Below are positions 26,594 through 41,800 of a stretch of 64,000 nucleotides of DNA, piece by piece. The stretch's first letter is position 1, and each line of letters starts with the position of its first letter. The stretch is from Ophthalmolycus amberensis. Its lineage: Eukaryota; Chordata; Actinopteri; Perciformes; Zoarcidae. Location: the NCBI GenBank assembly GCA_024529925.1, contig JAFEUB010000772.1, positions 372,001 through 436,000 of the forward strand, read 5' to 3'. The translations under genes and the position numbers were made by a program. Under the pieces are notes generated by a model. It was not told the DNA's origin. It searched no databases and saw only the letters and a list, made by a program, of their open reading frames with translations.

Positions 26594-28657
26594 GCTGGTT
26601 GCACTCATCATCCAGTCCAGATTTCCTCATTGCGGAGCACTGCCAACAATCTGGCCACAACTTAATTATTGGCCCGTGTGGAGTGTCTATCTGGACACCT
26701 GCGTTGTATGCCTGTGTGTGTTTTTGCGTGCACATTTGTCTAGTGTGTAATTGTCAGATTTTATAATACTTTTTTTGAAAGGTCTTTTGTTCTGTGCATT
26801 TTAATATTCAGAGAAACGTCCCCTCAGTTTGGCGCTGACTGAAAGAATATCAATAACTGTCCTAAAAGCTGGCATCAAATGTCTCGGTGGAGTTTTGATA
26901 TTGTTTCGCTATTCTGTGATCAGTTTTAGATTGTATATTTAGGCAAAGCTCTTGCATGGCTGTTTGGTATCAGTACTGAAACTCAAAGTCATGAAAAATA
27001 TCAAATGATACCCAACCCTAGATTTGTACGCACACGTTATTCAATCATCTGATAACCTCAATGAGATGGATGATTTAGTTTTGCCATATGTTGAGGAGGA
27101 CCCATTTTGGAGGACTGGTTGTCATTCAGCAATCTGTGTGGAGGCTGAGCAGAATGGAGTAGTGTGTGTGTGTGTGTGTGTGTGTGCTGTTATCACTGCA
27201 GGCCAGTGTGGTATCTGCAGCTGTCAGGTGTTACAAAGGCGGGAGTTGTCGCTTTCATTCCTCTGTGTGCTTGTGTAACCAGGTGAGGAATAGCATGTGA
27301 TTAAGCGCAGCTTCGTAAAGCTTCACGTATGTTACATTGTGCACTTTCCTTCACTCTTGCCTGCTTCTCCCGCCGCCTGTCTAATGTTGGAATTTATAGG
27401 ATCCATGCCTCCATTAATACTTTAAAGAGTCAGCAAATCTCTTGCACACTTTCAGCTACCTGCCTCCGTCATTTAGCACTCCGACATACATTAAAAGCTC
27501 ACAGTTCCACAGCTACATCTCTACATATGCACAAGTACACACCCACCTTTCATAAATGCACCACAATAAATGGGCTTACACTGCAAAAAGTGTGCATCTT
27601 AATAAGTGTATTAATTTCACATTCAGGCTCTTCAGTAATTATTTTTTTGTCCAGAGGGCTCACTGACCTTGAAAAATAAACAGAAGAGCAATTTATTTGT
27701 GTTTGTGATTGATCACCTTGCATATGGCTGCAGTATTCTAGCTTACTAGCTTTTTAAAAGTTTAATAGATACACTTTCTAACACCGCTCACCTGCTCTTT
27801 AATTTCACTAAAGTATTATGTTCTAAAGTCAGAAAATATTAGCGCAGGCATGCTGGCCTCCCGCCCGTTGATTACTGGTGTTTCGCTGGCATTAATGTGT
27901 GTGTAGGTGTCAGGGTTGCAGTGGTTTCATAGCATGGTATGAAAATTGACCGTTATTATAATACTGTATGTATAGTTGCTTATTAATTGTTTTGAGAAAA
28001 GAAAACTGACATAAGTGAGTGAGTGTCCCATTTAAGGGTCGTTGTAGTAATAATAATAATAATAGTGTAATACCGTATTTTCTGAGATGGTATCGTACTG
28101 TGAAAATCGAATACCTTTGCAACCCAAGTATGTCAGGTGTTTGTTTGGAAAATGTGCTTCAGAATCAGATTATAGGTTCCTACAAGTAAGCCTTTTGTGT
28201 CACATTTGAACCTGATAAATGGAAGGAAGACTAAGCCAGTGCTAGAAAACAGTAGAAGTGCATTCGCTGGGCTGAGATAAGGATGTTGCTCCGTGGAGGG
28301 GCTCTTTTCTTCAGACGTCGTCTCCATTGTTCAGCGCACTCTTTGCTTCAGAGGGAAATTTTATAGCTGCCTGGTTCAAACTGCTCCGGGCACGTGTTCT
28401 TCAGCAGACCTCAGATGAAAGGTTTAGAAGAAGACGGGCCTGCAGGTCTGTGAGCAGCCCCGGGGCTTTCCTGTGCAGTCAGGCTGAGCAAGGCGCCTGG
28501 AGACCCGGCCGCTCGGAAGGGGAGAGGGCCCCTTCTTACCTGGAGCTGCTGCAAAGGGCGGCAGAGCAACTCGCTGGCCTTTCATCTGCGGGGCTTCATG
28601 CGTAGATCAGCACCGCTGCAGGACACATGAACACACAGACAGATGCAGCCAAAAGAT

Positions 28658-28700
<43 letters not shown>

Positions 28701-31700
28701 GTGCGGCCTAGACTTCCTACAATGTCTGCATGGAACAGTTGAAAACAGTTCAATGATATTAATCATTTTTCTGTGTTTGAGCTGAGGAGACAGCATTCAA
28801 TTCAATTCTTTATAGTTTTCCCCATTCCAAATGTGTCAGTCTATTTCAGTATTACTGTTTGAGGAGCTACTATTCTTTCAAGGACAAAAATTACAAGGAA
28901 AACGGTCCACGGTATTTTCGATTTCCACAAGATAAACAACTCAGCAGCTTGTGGAAAAGGTATCATTTTGTGTTATTTGCAGGACAAATGTCACGTAATA
29001 GTCAGAAATTGAATAACACAAATATATCCGTGTTTTTTGTTGACTACAAAGAGAGGAGATACATTCGGAGCTCCGGGAGCCTTTCTCCCACTCATCCGTT
29101 GGCCCTTTCCATCTCTTATTCTGTGCTAATTGAATTAGTGCCTGGGTTTGCGCTGTGTTCATTAAGCTAATGCTGGGTTGTTTACACATGCTGCAATTAA
29201 GCAGACTCCATTTTGGGTGTTAAACGTGCACACACAGACTCACACTCACACTTCTCTCGTCTGTGGACAATTCATTTGTCTCTCGAAATAATTTTTGTTT
29301 CCTTGACGTCTTCTTTCTCCATCACTGCAGAGCACTTTCAAGTTCAAGTCAGAGAGTGACATCCACCTGGCCGAGCACCACAAGCAGGTTTTGTACGATA
29401 GCAAGCTGGCCAACTCCATCTCCTTCACCTACAACGCCAAGGCGACGGATGCCCAGCTCTGCCTGGAGTCGTCGCCGAGGGAAAACTCCTCCATCTTCGT
29501 CCACTCGCCACACGCGCTCATGCTACAGGTCAGTCTGCCGGGATTCTTCTGAGTGGCTGCTCGTCGCTGACCTGGTTACCGAGCTCTGAATCAATGACTC
29601 ATCTCTTGAGTTGTTCATCAATTCATGTATGTAATGGCAGTTCAGTCTGACTCACACTTGTAGTAGATCGGGGGTTTACCACAGAAGGACAATACAGATG
29701 TTGGTTGAAAAAGAAAATATAAAATGCATCTTGTGAAAGACAGTTGCCACCAAGGTCTTGAAGTTCACAATTGTCACTTTAATTTCACTGTCTCGTTTGA
29801 GAATATTGCTTTTAGTTGAATAGCCAGCACATTTCTTTCCAAGTGTATTCTATTCAAGGCTGGTTGCTGAAAGTGGCTTTTCTTTGTATCTCATCTTGAT
29901 TTGTAACACTGTCCTCCTGCGCCAGCAATTCAGGCAATAATTACTGTAATCACAAATACAAAGGCAGCAGGTGAGTCTTATTGTATTCTAGTTGTATAGA
30001 TATTTCAATCAGAGGTACCGCAATCATCTTCAGTTCAGCGAGTTAAGACAGCAAAAGACAGGTTTAGAGTTAAACAGGTGGCATTTACAGCACTATGGTG
30101 ATTCTGTCCTTTGGCATAATTAATAACATTTTCGATTATTTCTTTTTTTGTTGTTGCTGAAAACCAAAAGAGGGTCTTCATTGCACTCAATTAAACTTCA
30201 AATAGATGTTAATCTGGACGTGTGAAAGGCAGCTAATGGACAATAAGACAATACAACAACAATATATTCTGGGTTCAAATCCCATATTCTGGTTGAAACT
30301 ACAAAGTTTTGAGAATTACAATTCAAAAATTGTAGTAATGGTTTATTTGTATCTGCAGTAGATGTTCTACTGTAAGTCTGACATGAGACATGTTTAATTA
30401 GCAGTGAGTGTGTGTGATTTTATCTGTGAACATACATACAGTATAGTCTTTGTCAGCACTAACAGTCCATTTGCTTCCCACAGGACGTGAAGGCCATTGT
30501 TACCCACTCCATCCACAGTGCCATCCACTCCATAGGAGGCATCCAGGTCCTGTTCCCTCTCTTCGCTCAGCTGGACTACAAACAGCTCAATGACTGCAGC
30601 GTGGACACCACAGTCTGGTGAGTGGTCTACAAAACAATAACTGGAACTCAGTGGCTGCCTGGACTGCACTGATATAGACGGTTTATGATTTATATTACAG
30701 TTAATAAGCTAAAACATTTTTAAAAAAAGCATTTTTTGGGGGTTTAATTTGCAACATATACTGCGGTTGATCCTTGAATGAACCCTGAAACAAACAAGGG
30801 AACGATTAAAGAAGTTAAAAAAGTTACATTCGGTAAAAAGATGAGTCTTCTATGTGTGAGAATCATTATCTTCCAACCTTACAATGTTGCCACAGGCTAG
30901 AAATAACTGATTATAGAGAGCAGGGCATGAAAGTGTGAAAGAAATAAGTGTTATGTGGTTTTCCCCGCAGCGATGAGCTGCTTTTAGAACGTTGGAGTGT
31001 CTGCGTTGTTCTCGCTCCAGGATCATCCTGATACCACTCCATCACACACGCCTTAATGCAGTTACATATTAGGCAGCATCTCCACATCGTGTTTAGCAGA
31101 AATCCGAAACTGTTTGTCAAATATCCTCAGGAAGACAGTGATAACAAACGAAACAAAACAAAACAAATAACAGCCTTCCTATGAAAGATAAATGATGGAG
31201 AAAGTGAATGTGTGTGTGTGGGGAGAGGTGACGCAAACATGGACCGGGTTTTCTTTCCTCTTTAGCTCACATTCTCCACTAGAGAAACACGTAGCAATCG
31301 ATCCATGATTTGCATGCAGTGTTACTGAAATATGTGTGTGAACAATGTGTATGTTGCAGTGCCACTCTGCTGGCGTTCCTGGTGGAGCTGTTGAAGAGCT
31401 CCGTTGCGATGCAGGAGCAAATGCTGGGAGGGAAAGGCTTTCTGGTGATTGGATACCTGCTTGAGAAGGTCAGGAACGAAGAGTTTGTGTTGCATGCCTT
31501 ATTTATTTCATGTTGGGCGAAAAAGGAGAGTTGCTTTGATTTTCACCATGACCTAAGTTTTATAATGCATTATGTTTCGATTGTCCTTGTGGTCAAGTTT
31601 ATCTGCTGTACACTCAGTTGCTTGTTTATCGGGTACAGCCAGGTGTTTCTATTATATTGTCCAGCCCATTTCTATCATTGAGGTCAGGCAAAATACCATA

Positions 31701-32415
31701 AACATCTATCTGTATAACGCAATACAGTTCAACAGCACCGCAAACTACATCCAAATGACCATACAGTTGATTAAAAAACTGCACAGGATGAATTTTCAAC
31801 ATCATTTTCAACAAATAGATGACAGTCTTGTTTTTTCGCGCTGCAACAGGAAGTAACAGCATGTCACAGATGTGCAAAAAAACAGAGATCACATACAGTA
31901 GAGGCTCGGTTCCTGGTGTAAAATGAAATACTTAACACCTTTGACAACTGTTAGACTGCACAGGCACCATGTTACCAGGTTACAGTGGCTGTCCTGTAGG
32001 CTGACAGCATCTCCTGCCACGGTCGTTTAACAACCCTTATTTTTAGATTTCTACTGTATGGGTGCAGTTACGATATTTATTAACCTATTATCAAGGTATA
32101 TTTATGATATACAGTACTGTAGACACTCTTTTAGTTAAGCGTTAAAGTAACTATGCTATTTACCAAAAAAAAAGGGTTTTGCGTGACCATTCAGTCCAGT
32201 TCAATCAGAGTTTCTATTTCCTGTCTTGTATCCAGTCGTCACGAGTCCACATCACCAGGGCGGTGCTTGAACAGTTCTTGTCCTTCGCCAAGTATCTGGA
32301 TGGTTTACCTCATGGAGCGCCTCTCCTCAAACAGCTCTGTGACCATGTCCTCTTCAACGCTGCCATCTGGATACACACCCCTGCCAAGGTCTGTTTATTT
32401 GTGTGCATCTACTGA

Positions 32416-32450
<35 letters not shown>

Positions 32451-35400
32451 TGTGTGTTTTCATGACCTTGCTGCAAAAAAAAAAAAGAGAAGGTGATGGT
32501 CTGAATGAGAGAATTAATAGGGTGATAGACCCAGACCACACTCAGACAAATTAGAAAAATAAGTGCTCGGGAGTTATTTCTGTTTAATGCAAGAGAAATT
32601 GAGACAAGCATGAAATATGAGACGAAGAGGAACTGACATCTTAGTGCCCATTGCCCTTTACAATCATATAACAAAGGAGGTTACAGGACACGGAGAGAGG
32701 AGCTGGCACATCACGCAGGCAAAGGACAGAACAGGCAAACGAAGGAAACAAAGAGAGAAAGTGACATTTGAAAAGACCCCAGGACAGGAGAGAGATGTGT
32801 AGTTCCTTGTTTCCGTCTCACTCTGAACTAGATGCGAGTGTTCCTGGCGTTCCCGCGGGGCCAGTCAGCTCTTGCCTCTGTTATTTTCAGAACTTCCTGA
32901 CTCCCCGTCTTCTCCCCTCTGACCCTGGGACGTGATTGGCTCCTAGGTGCAGCAGTATCGTTTTCCAGGGCGTGCTGGAGTTAAGACGGAGGAAATGAGC
33001 AGCTGCCGCAGCTCAAGAGAGTAAAGCGGGTGTGAAAATCCAACACAACGTAAACATATCAACCTTAGGTGACACGTCCAAACAGTGCGAAATGGCCGGA
33101 CCATGTGATTGCCTATTGGGTTTTTACTTTCAGTTGAGGGCCAATACAGGAAGTGGATTGCTCGTAAACATTACCACAACTCAGCAGGGCCATAATGAGA
33201 CAAACAAGACAAGCATTAATGTACTAAGCAGCAACACACACACACAAAAACAAGTAATCCTTTAATCTTACCTCCGCTCTACCATTTTTGTGTCCCGCAG
33301 AGCTTTATTATTTTCCACCTCTCAGGGTATTATAATCACATTAATTATTGGCAAGAATAACCTTGGTCATATTCAGGACAGGCAATGTAATGAAGGCCAA
33401 TTTAAGCCAGCTGAGTGCGCTCTCCATTCTAGATGAGCTGTGATGTGCCATGGTCAGGCCGCGGCACTCCGCTAATTTCATCTGCTTAACCAGCGCTACC
33501 TCGTTAGGGCTGGTCCTCAGCGTCGTGGTCACTGTAATGAGCTCTGAGATGAGCGCGCAGCAGACTGGAATCTGTGTGTGGTCGATGGAGAGGCTTGGTT
33601 CGAGGTATATTAGGACAGGGACAAGGGAACAGAAGCAGGCAGGGAAGGAGCAAATACGCAATTGGAGAGCGCCCTCCTTAAATGTCAGCGTTGCGTAAGG
33701 AGCTCCTCAGATGCTTGACGGCTTCATGCACAGAAACATCAAAAATAACACAAAGCAGAAAACAGTGGCGCTTTTGCCGGAGGCTGGATTCCTTTCGTTC
33801 CCCTGTGGCTGTCTTTTCACAATAAAACTGCCTTTTGCTGGAGCACCAGAAACAACACACACAATCATTTGTATCTCCCCAATAGGTGTCTGACAATTTG
33901 TATTCGTCCGTCAACCTTTGTGTGTGTTTGTGTATTTGTATGTACCTACTGTATATGTACTCTGTAAACGGGTGTTTGTGTGTTCAGGTCCAGCTATCCC
34001 TCTACACATACCTGTCCTCCGAGTTCATCGGCACCGCCACCATCTACACCACCATCCGCCGTGTCGGTACCGTCCTGCAACTGATGCACACTCTCAAGTA
34101 CTACTACTGGGCCATCAACCCGCTGGACTGCAGTGGAATCAGCCCCAAAGGTCTTGGTAGGTTCACCCCTGCACACAATCTGCAAACATAAAGCCATGCT
34201 CACTGTGATAAATATCCGTCCCTTTTACACTTCTAATGATCACCGCAAGAGATTTAAACGTATTATTCCTGACCGAGTGTATCTGTCTAGACAGCACTTT
34301 GTTTGGATTTATTCTCTCTCCATTTCTGTCCTTTAATTCTCAGACATTGCACACTCCAGCCCCTCTTCTCTTTCTCTGTCTTTATTTGTCTCAAATATGC
34401 GAAAAGTACTCACGGCCTTCAGAATATTTTACCAAGGTACATAGTGGTAACGGTCGATCTCTGACATATCCATCCGCCTCGTGTTAGGTCACAGGGAGGC
34501 TGTCCCATTACAGAGCTACCACATAACGACACAACACATTCACTGTCACATTCACACCTGTGTGCAATTTAAGGTGTCGTAAGCTCCAACCAAAGGTGTC
34601 GGGTGGCCGAACAATGTGTGGAGGGTTTGAACTCCCACCACTTTCTAATAATAGCTTTTGAGCATTTGACTCAGTAGCCATAGCTACATGCAGCAAATAA
34701 GAATAGCTTTTAATTGTGTGCGGTTGATGAAGAGTAGCTTTTTTTAAATGAGTCACTGTGCTAGAGGTTTTAAATTTGTCAAATCTGTTTCAGCTTACAG
34801 CTGAAAACAACAACGTCCAGACCTAAAAGCAATAGTCACTGAGACTTGAATAGCTTTAATGTCCGGTCAAATCATTGGTAATTGCTTTAAATAACATAAT
34901 ATACAGAATGCTGTTTGCATCGTTTCAACATGACGATTATGCGAGAAAGAAAGTGGTCGTTAATGCTACACAGGACACATACATGCACTCGGTGGGTGTG
35001 AGTGGGTAGCTCTCCCTTCCCTGAACAGCCGCTGTCTGCTTGCTCACGAGCAAGGCTGAGCAGCTCCTTTTGTTCATTCGTTCATTTGAGAGTGAATGAG
35101 ACCGTTGCAGAAGAACAGAATGTATTTTCTTTTTTACTCTGTTAACAGTAATCCATTTTATTTTAGTTATTTGTGTTGCACATCCAACTGTGAGACCTAT
35201 TTGAGAAAGAAGTGCAATCACAGAACACGTCGTATTCCAAACACAACACAGCCACAGATCAGATGTTAGATTTCAGCAGAGAATGGTATTAACCACTGTG
35301 GCCTCACGCCAGAGCTCCAGAAAGGTCGGAGCCCGGCCTTTAACTTTAATCAACCCGGGACCCTCCGCCGACTGTGATTACGCATCTCATGTTGCCATGG

Positions 35401-38400
35401 CAACAGACAGATTAGTTTGGCAGATCCAAGGGAGCTGTTAGAATTGAATAGAGGTGTCAGCCTGGTTTCCTTTCTGGAAGGCGATATTGCCGTTCGACTG
35501 CTGGGATCGAGCCCCGTAGAGAACCATCGCTGCTCGAGAATATTGCTAAACATTGAACTTCCATTTGTAACCCGACTGTAGACGGTGGTGAAATGACAGA
35601 AGTTTGGAAGGCAGCACATGTTATTCTATTATTGAAGGGCGGAAATCCACAGGACAACATCTAAACTTTCAATTAACACAAAATGGTCTCCCACGAGGGG
35701 CGGTATTAGGTCCTATCTTATTTACAATTTATATTAAAAATCTGCGCTGCCTCTGGTAATTGAGATTTATTCCAAATGTTGACAACCAAAATGTTATCCT
35801 TCTCAAGTTCAAAGAAGCCAGCTGGTGATGTGTATCAGATTGTTACTGTAAATAATGTGATTGAATGAGCATCAGCTTATGAATACCTATTCTTTAACCA
35901 TTATATCGAGTATCTTACAAAAAGCACTTCTATAGAAGTTCAGTTTCTACTGTTGAAACAAATGCTGTTTTTCTTTTGCTGCAAATAAAAAATGAATTCA
36001 AGCGGCGCTTCTATCAGCAATTGATAATGTTGATATGTTATGTATGCATGCAAATTCATCTTTGTTTACAATGTTAGATTACCGGTATTAAGCGTATCAT
36101 GCTGCGTTACATTTTGTCTCTGATTGGTTGGTTTCCACACATCTGCAGTTTGTATGAGAATGTTTTTGTCCTCATACAATCGTAGAGTGGAACATTGGTG
36201 CATCTTTCTTTCTTTGTAAACCCATATTTGCACAAATCAGCTGTAACCGTCGATCATGTGGAGACATTAGGTGCGACGCTCCTAGAACCCGCACCGTTTG
36301 TGGTGAAGCACTTTTTTGGATCTTCATCTTCATATCGTACTTCATATCATAACACTAATTTGTTTTTAGTCTGTCGTCTCTTTTATGTGAATCTTTAAAA
36401 AAAAAATGTTTTTAATGTTTTTTATTATTGCCTGTGTATATAAAGGTTAAAAAAAAATAGTTTGCATGTATTTGGTTTACTGTGGTGTGCCCAACATACA
36501 CAGACAGCTGCAGAAATGTACTATATTTCTAAACAAATCGATTCATTTGTGTAGTTGCATTGAGCCCAAAGTCAGCACAAACACACACATATGTAGAGAC
36601 CCATAACATGTATAGGTTCATTGCTATTCAAGTCCTCTTTCATTCCTCTCAGGTTGTCGTTATACGGCAGAACCATTTTTTTCACAATGACTGGATAAAA
36701 CTGTTGAGTCAGATTAGGATAAATGGAGCACAAGAGGAAGAAAATTAATTTCAAAGAGTGAAAGATGAGAATTAAAGCTGCCCCTGGGAAGTGGTTTAGA
36801 TGAATATAAGCTTTGCTCAAATCCTCTTAAGGCCATTTTAAAGGAGGTTGAACTGGCACACGTTCACCTGATGCATCTGCGTTTGACACAGAGCTGCTGC
36901 GTAACCATGATGGATGGTGAGTGTCACCGCTCCGCCAACATGTTCCACCTTGACAGATAATGATGATGAATCACAGGGGAGTGTTTCAGTGTCATGTTCT
37001 GCCTTTCAGAGGAGCAGGTGAACACACACACACATGTGATTCAAGGCCAGTCGAGCATGACAAAAAATAACGTCGGGACACGCCGTCAGTCTTTTATGTT
37101 TCTCTTTACTTGACCTCCGCTGGCTAAGCAGCTACGGGTCAGATATCGGCGTTCTGAGAGGACGAGGTGCATTTTATTGAGTTTACCATAAACTCCGTTT
37201 GCTGTTGCAGTACTCTCCCTTTTGTTGCTCGCATCAAAAAAGGTCAATTCCAAACATCCTGTCACAGCAAAGTGTGTGTTGGCAAATGCACATAAGCTGG
37301 GCATCATCAGTGTTTATTGTTGCCTTAATACATTTAACAAACCTGGGAATGTAGAATGCTGATAAGAACAGGTAGCTTGTGAGGTTTATTGCTTACTGAC
37401 TTGTTTGTTTCGTTATTGCCATCTGTAGAAGAGCAGTTGAGGAAGATGGAGAAGTAGGGAAGAGAAAGTCGACGTTATCTGACCGCAGTGTCCACTGGGA
37501 TTATTAAATCAAAACTGTTGTATCATTCCTGCTTTGATCTGAACGTATGCATCTTTTTCTATTTGACACCACATTCCATTAGTTAGTTATTTGGCAGGCG
37601 TTTTGAGCCGATTCAGCACAGCCCTGTCTGGCGCACACATTAAACACCTCAAAAAATGAATGAATAACAGTTGCAACAATGAAAATGCAATGCCAACATC
37701 TGAGTGGTCAGTTTTCATCTCCTAAAAGTGCTAATGTGCCATCGTGTTAAACGTGAAAAGGAAGCCTTTTTTATTTTTTTTGTGCTAATTGCCGCCAAAT
37801 GTCAGAATGAAAGCCGTTGAAAACCTGGTTGCTCTTTGTGGCTATTAAAACACATGTTTAAAGGTCAGTTAAAGGAGTTCTAGCAGTTATGAATGACAGC
37901 TAAATGTAGCTGAACGCTTCAAGAATGGCAAAAGACATCAGCCCTTTGAAAAAGAGCCAGTGACATCTCAACATGATGAATTGCTCGTGTTCTGCATCCG
38001 AAGCCTTTTTTGTTTTTAGCTTGATTCTTTTTGTGCAGCTGGTGGAGTGCCAGAGCTTTAGAGTACATACAGTGGATAACAGTGCTTGTTTGGTTTGGAT
38101 CATTTGGGCCATCAATCACATTTTTGTTAGTTGTCATGTCTTGACTCTAATCAGTTAGATTAGTACAACTATAAAATATTCAGATTGCGAAATTGCTTCT
38201 AGAGTTAATGACAGTGATTTACAGTTCAATCGTGTGTGTGTGTGTGTGTGTTTGTGTTAACATGTTTTTCTCTGCTCTCCAGGAAGTCTAATAAAACACA
38301 ATATCAGCACACACTCAGACTGAAACACAGACTTTTTTAGCTGATCATTATCCTGCATAAAAATGGATTTTTAACAGGAAATTATTCTTTTGTTTGGGTG

Positions 38401-38755
38401 TGTTTGTTTAGACGGACCACGGCCATCCCAAAAGGAGATCATCTCGCTCAGAGCCTTCATGCTTCTCTTCCTCAAACAACTCATACTAAAGGTACAGTGA
38501 GAGAAACGGATTACCATTATCTTCATCGCATAGTTCAAGGAGCAAGAAATCGCTTTTTATCATTATGTCCTCCGTTGATTTTCCTGCTTCTGGGAGCTGC
38601 AGGCTCAATCTGAAATATGTGTGTGTGTGTGTGTGTGTGTGTGGGGGGGGGGGGGGAGAATCTCATTCTAGATCAGCAGCCTGAATGAAACACTGTATCT
38701 TTTGTGTTCCTGTTTGCTTGTATATATTTGTTCCTGCATTTACACACGTGTGTGT

Positions 38756-38834
<79 letters not shown>

Positions 38835-41800
38835 TGAGAGAGTGTGAGAGTGAAGGTGTTACTGCCTCCCGGTCAAAATGCATCAACCAGGAACAGAATT
38901 AATGAAGTCATCCGAGGTTAAGAAAATGTAAAAACAACTGAAGACCATGAATGTTTTTTGGTGAAATATGCCTTTTTTATGTTATTTTACAGGACCGGGG
39001 CGTGAAGGAGGACGAGCTGCAGAGCATTCTCAACTACCTACTGACCATGCATGAGGTAAATGCTTCTGTGCCAAAGAGACACTGGGAGAGAGGGCAAAAG
39101 AGGGAGACAGAGAGACAGTGAGAGCAGTCGAGTGGAGCTGGCAGCAAAATGTGCATTATAATTTGTGAGCCGGAGTCACGGTCCACTTAAACGAGTGAGA
39201 GTGTGAGTCAGCTTTGGCGCCCGTGACAGCATGAGAAATGGCACAACAATGGACTGAACAGAACGTGCTCTTCTGTAACGATTATATCTACCGTATTCTT
39301 GCTCCGAAATACCACCTGCTCCTCCGCAATCCCCCCCTCCCCCCACCCCTGCAACTCTCTCTTTGTCCTCTTAACCCTCTTCCTCCTTTTCTTCACTTGT
39401 TCAACTTTGCTTTCTTTTCTTTTCTTTTCTTTTCTTTGCAGGATGAGAATATCCACGACGTGCTCCAGCTGTTGGTGGCTCTTATGTCTGAGCATCCAGC
39501 GTCCATGATTCCTGCATTTGACCAGAGAAATGGAATAAGGTGAATGCTGCCCACACACACAAATAAAGATGTGATGCAACATCTGATGCCTACTGACATG
39601 AAATAGACCTCTTTTGTTATCATAAAGGCGTCTGATCATTGTCTATCTGATCACACTTTGTTCACATTTGTGGTTAGACCTTTACTGTTTACTGTATGCA
39701 TTGAAGGTTTCTAAATCGGGGAGAGATTTAGAGATTTAAAATGTACAAAATGCAGTTTTATTCTCTGGTTTATATTGTATAAAATAACATTTTTAACATT
39801 TGTCTTTATAATATGAGTTGTCTGATTAGCGGTGCTTTGTGCAGCAACCATAACGTAAATGCTTTCCTGCATGGTTAAGCCATTGTTTACATGTTCAGTT
39901 ACAACACTGATGTGAATTATGCAAAAGGTATTTTCAGCCAAGCAGCACGAGTTTTCAAAGACGGAGTCTGACTGAGCTGCTAAGTCCCCTAAAGCGCAAC
40001 TTCACACGGTTGTGTTCTGGTTGCTCTGGTAAATCCTCTGTTTCCGGAGAGGTAGTCAGCAAACGGTGTGTTTTTCTCCATTTTAATCACTTTCATGTCC
40101 TCTGAGTACACTCCTTTACAGGAAATGCCTCAGTCAGCGCACGTGTTGCTAACTTTGAGGCTGTTTACTGAGTATCAGGCAGCAGGTGTTTACTACAAAC
40201 ACAGAAGAACTTTTTACTTTTAGCCTACATCTAAAGTACTATAATGTCTTCATTGAAATGTAACCAGGATGGCTGTGTGTTTGACATGTTACAGGGTGAT
40301 CTGCAAGCTACTGGCCTCTAAGAGCGAGAGTATCCGGGTCCAAGCCCTCAAAGTCCTGGGCTACTTCCTAAAGCACCTTGGTCACAAGTCAGTACCGCTT
40401 TGTCTTTGTGCTTTTCGTCTGGTGTATTCCTATGTGTCGGATAAATGGTGAATCACTGCAACAAGGGAGCATTTAAAATCAGTTTTTTCTGTCACAAGCT
40501 GAAACAGAAATACTGCATCAGGGTAATGAGACTGAGAGGCTTCTCAGAGAGTGTGAGAAAACACACTGCAGTAAAAACTGAAAACCTACAGCAGCGCCGC
40601 CTCCAGTGAGCCTTAGACGGGCTGTTTGTTTGTGTGTGTATGTGAAGATAATGTCCCCATCCTCACAGTCAAGGCGGAATAATCATTTTGACAGTGTGCA
40701 CTGGCAGGAAGGTGGAACCTTGATGAGCAGCAATGAATGCTGGGGGCATTTATTCATCCCATGTGACATTCACGGCTCTTTGCTGCGCGACATGGGGGCA
40801 GGCTGCCAAGCTGCACCTGAGCCCTGCCACTTCAGTGCTCCACCTACTTAACATCTGCTCCAACCGAACATCCTGTAGGGCTGCCTCTTTAAGTTTACAC
40901 ATCGCTTCAATACTTATATATTCATCCAGATTGCAATTTAGTGATGCATAAAACAGCATTTATTCTTTTGAAAGACATTTCAATATATTTTATATTATAT
41001 CATTATATTGTTAAATAATGCTTAAATCAATTGCACATAACCTGTTTTCATGTGATTTATTGGCAATCTGATCATTTTTTGGCTCTTTTTTTTTCCCCGC
41101 TATAATTATAGAGCCATTGACTGTTTTACGGTATTGTTGATCTCAAAGATTAAAATAAAAACAATTTGGATTATACGGGCTCTACACTATAGTTTGAGAG
41201 TCAGGATCATATCTAATAAACAGCTTCAGATGTTTTCTGCAGTGTTGCTGCTGATGTTACTGTTTCTTTATCTACATACAGTATATGCATGTCAGAATCT
41301 AGCACCTCGCTCTCACATCTGATTGAAAGCAAAGTGACACTGCATTGCAGGTGCATCAGCAGGCCGTCAGTTAGACCACAAAAAGAGCTGTTGTGGATGA
41401 TATTTTTACCGCTCTGTTTCTTGACAACAGTCCCCTAAATGATGGAGATCTGACAGCTATTTTGATATTTAATTTAAGGATAAGTGTGTGTTTTGTTTTA
41501 ATCACAGTCATGCAGCTGTTTTATTATGACAGACCAAGCTACATAGACATAATGCATTTATTTCTGTGGAAAGTATGCAATCATACCCTCAGTTTTATAT
41601 TTTTACTTTGCTTTTTTCATTTAATTTATTCAAAAAGACACAGAGAGCTGGTATTGTATGTCAAAAACAATTAACACTGCAGAATGTAATTATTGTGTTT
41701 AAAATGAGCAGAAGTTAGTAACTAATTAGATCAGTTTAAACGTGATAATGTTTAAACATTGCTTTGTTTTCTGTCTCTACCGACCTGATTACAGTCAGGA

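Larger units (their letters stand above)
24251..29330 (+). other. nbea: large intron W7-W8
   Basis: The longest intron between visible exons. It contains CTAT, CT, GT and CA microsatellites, degenerate inverted-repeat elements near 26960-27020 and 27912-28125, and two blocks with conserved-element texture (25425-25760 and 29035-29210). No exon-like block was seen. Confidence 0.85.
38492..38992 (+). other. nbea: intron W13-W14
   Basis: Two GT microsatellites occupy about a quarter of the intron, listed separately. Confidence 0.9.

Noticed and set aside
30272..30282. GGTTCAAATCC, a tRNA B-box word
   Set aside because: The surrounding bases form neither an acceptor stem nor a D arm. A chance match or a very old SINE remnant.
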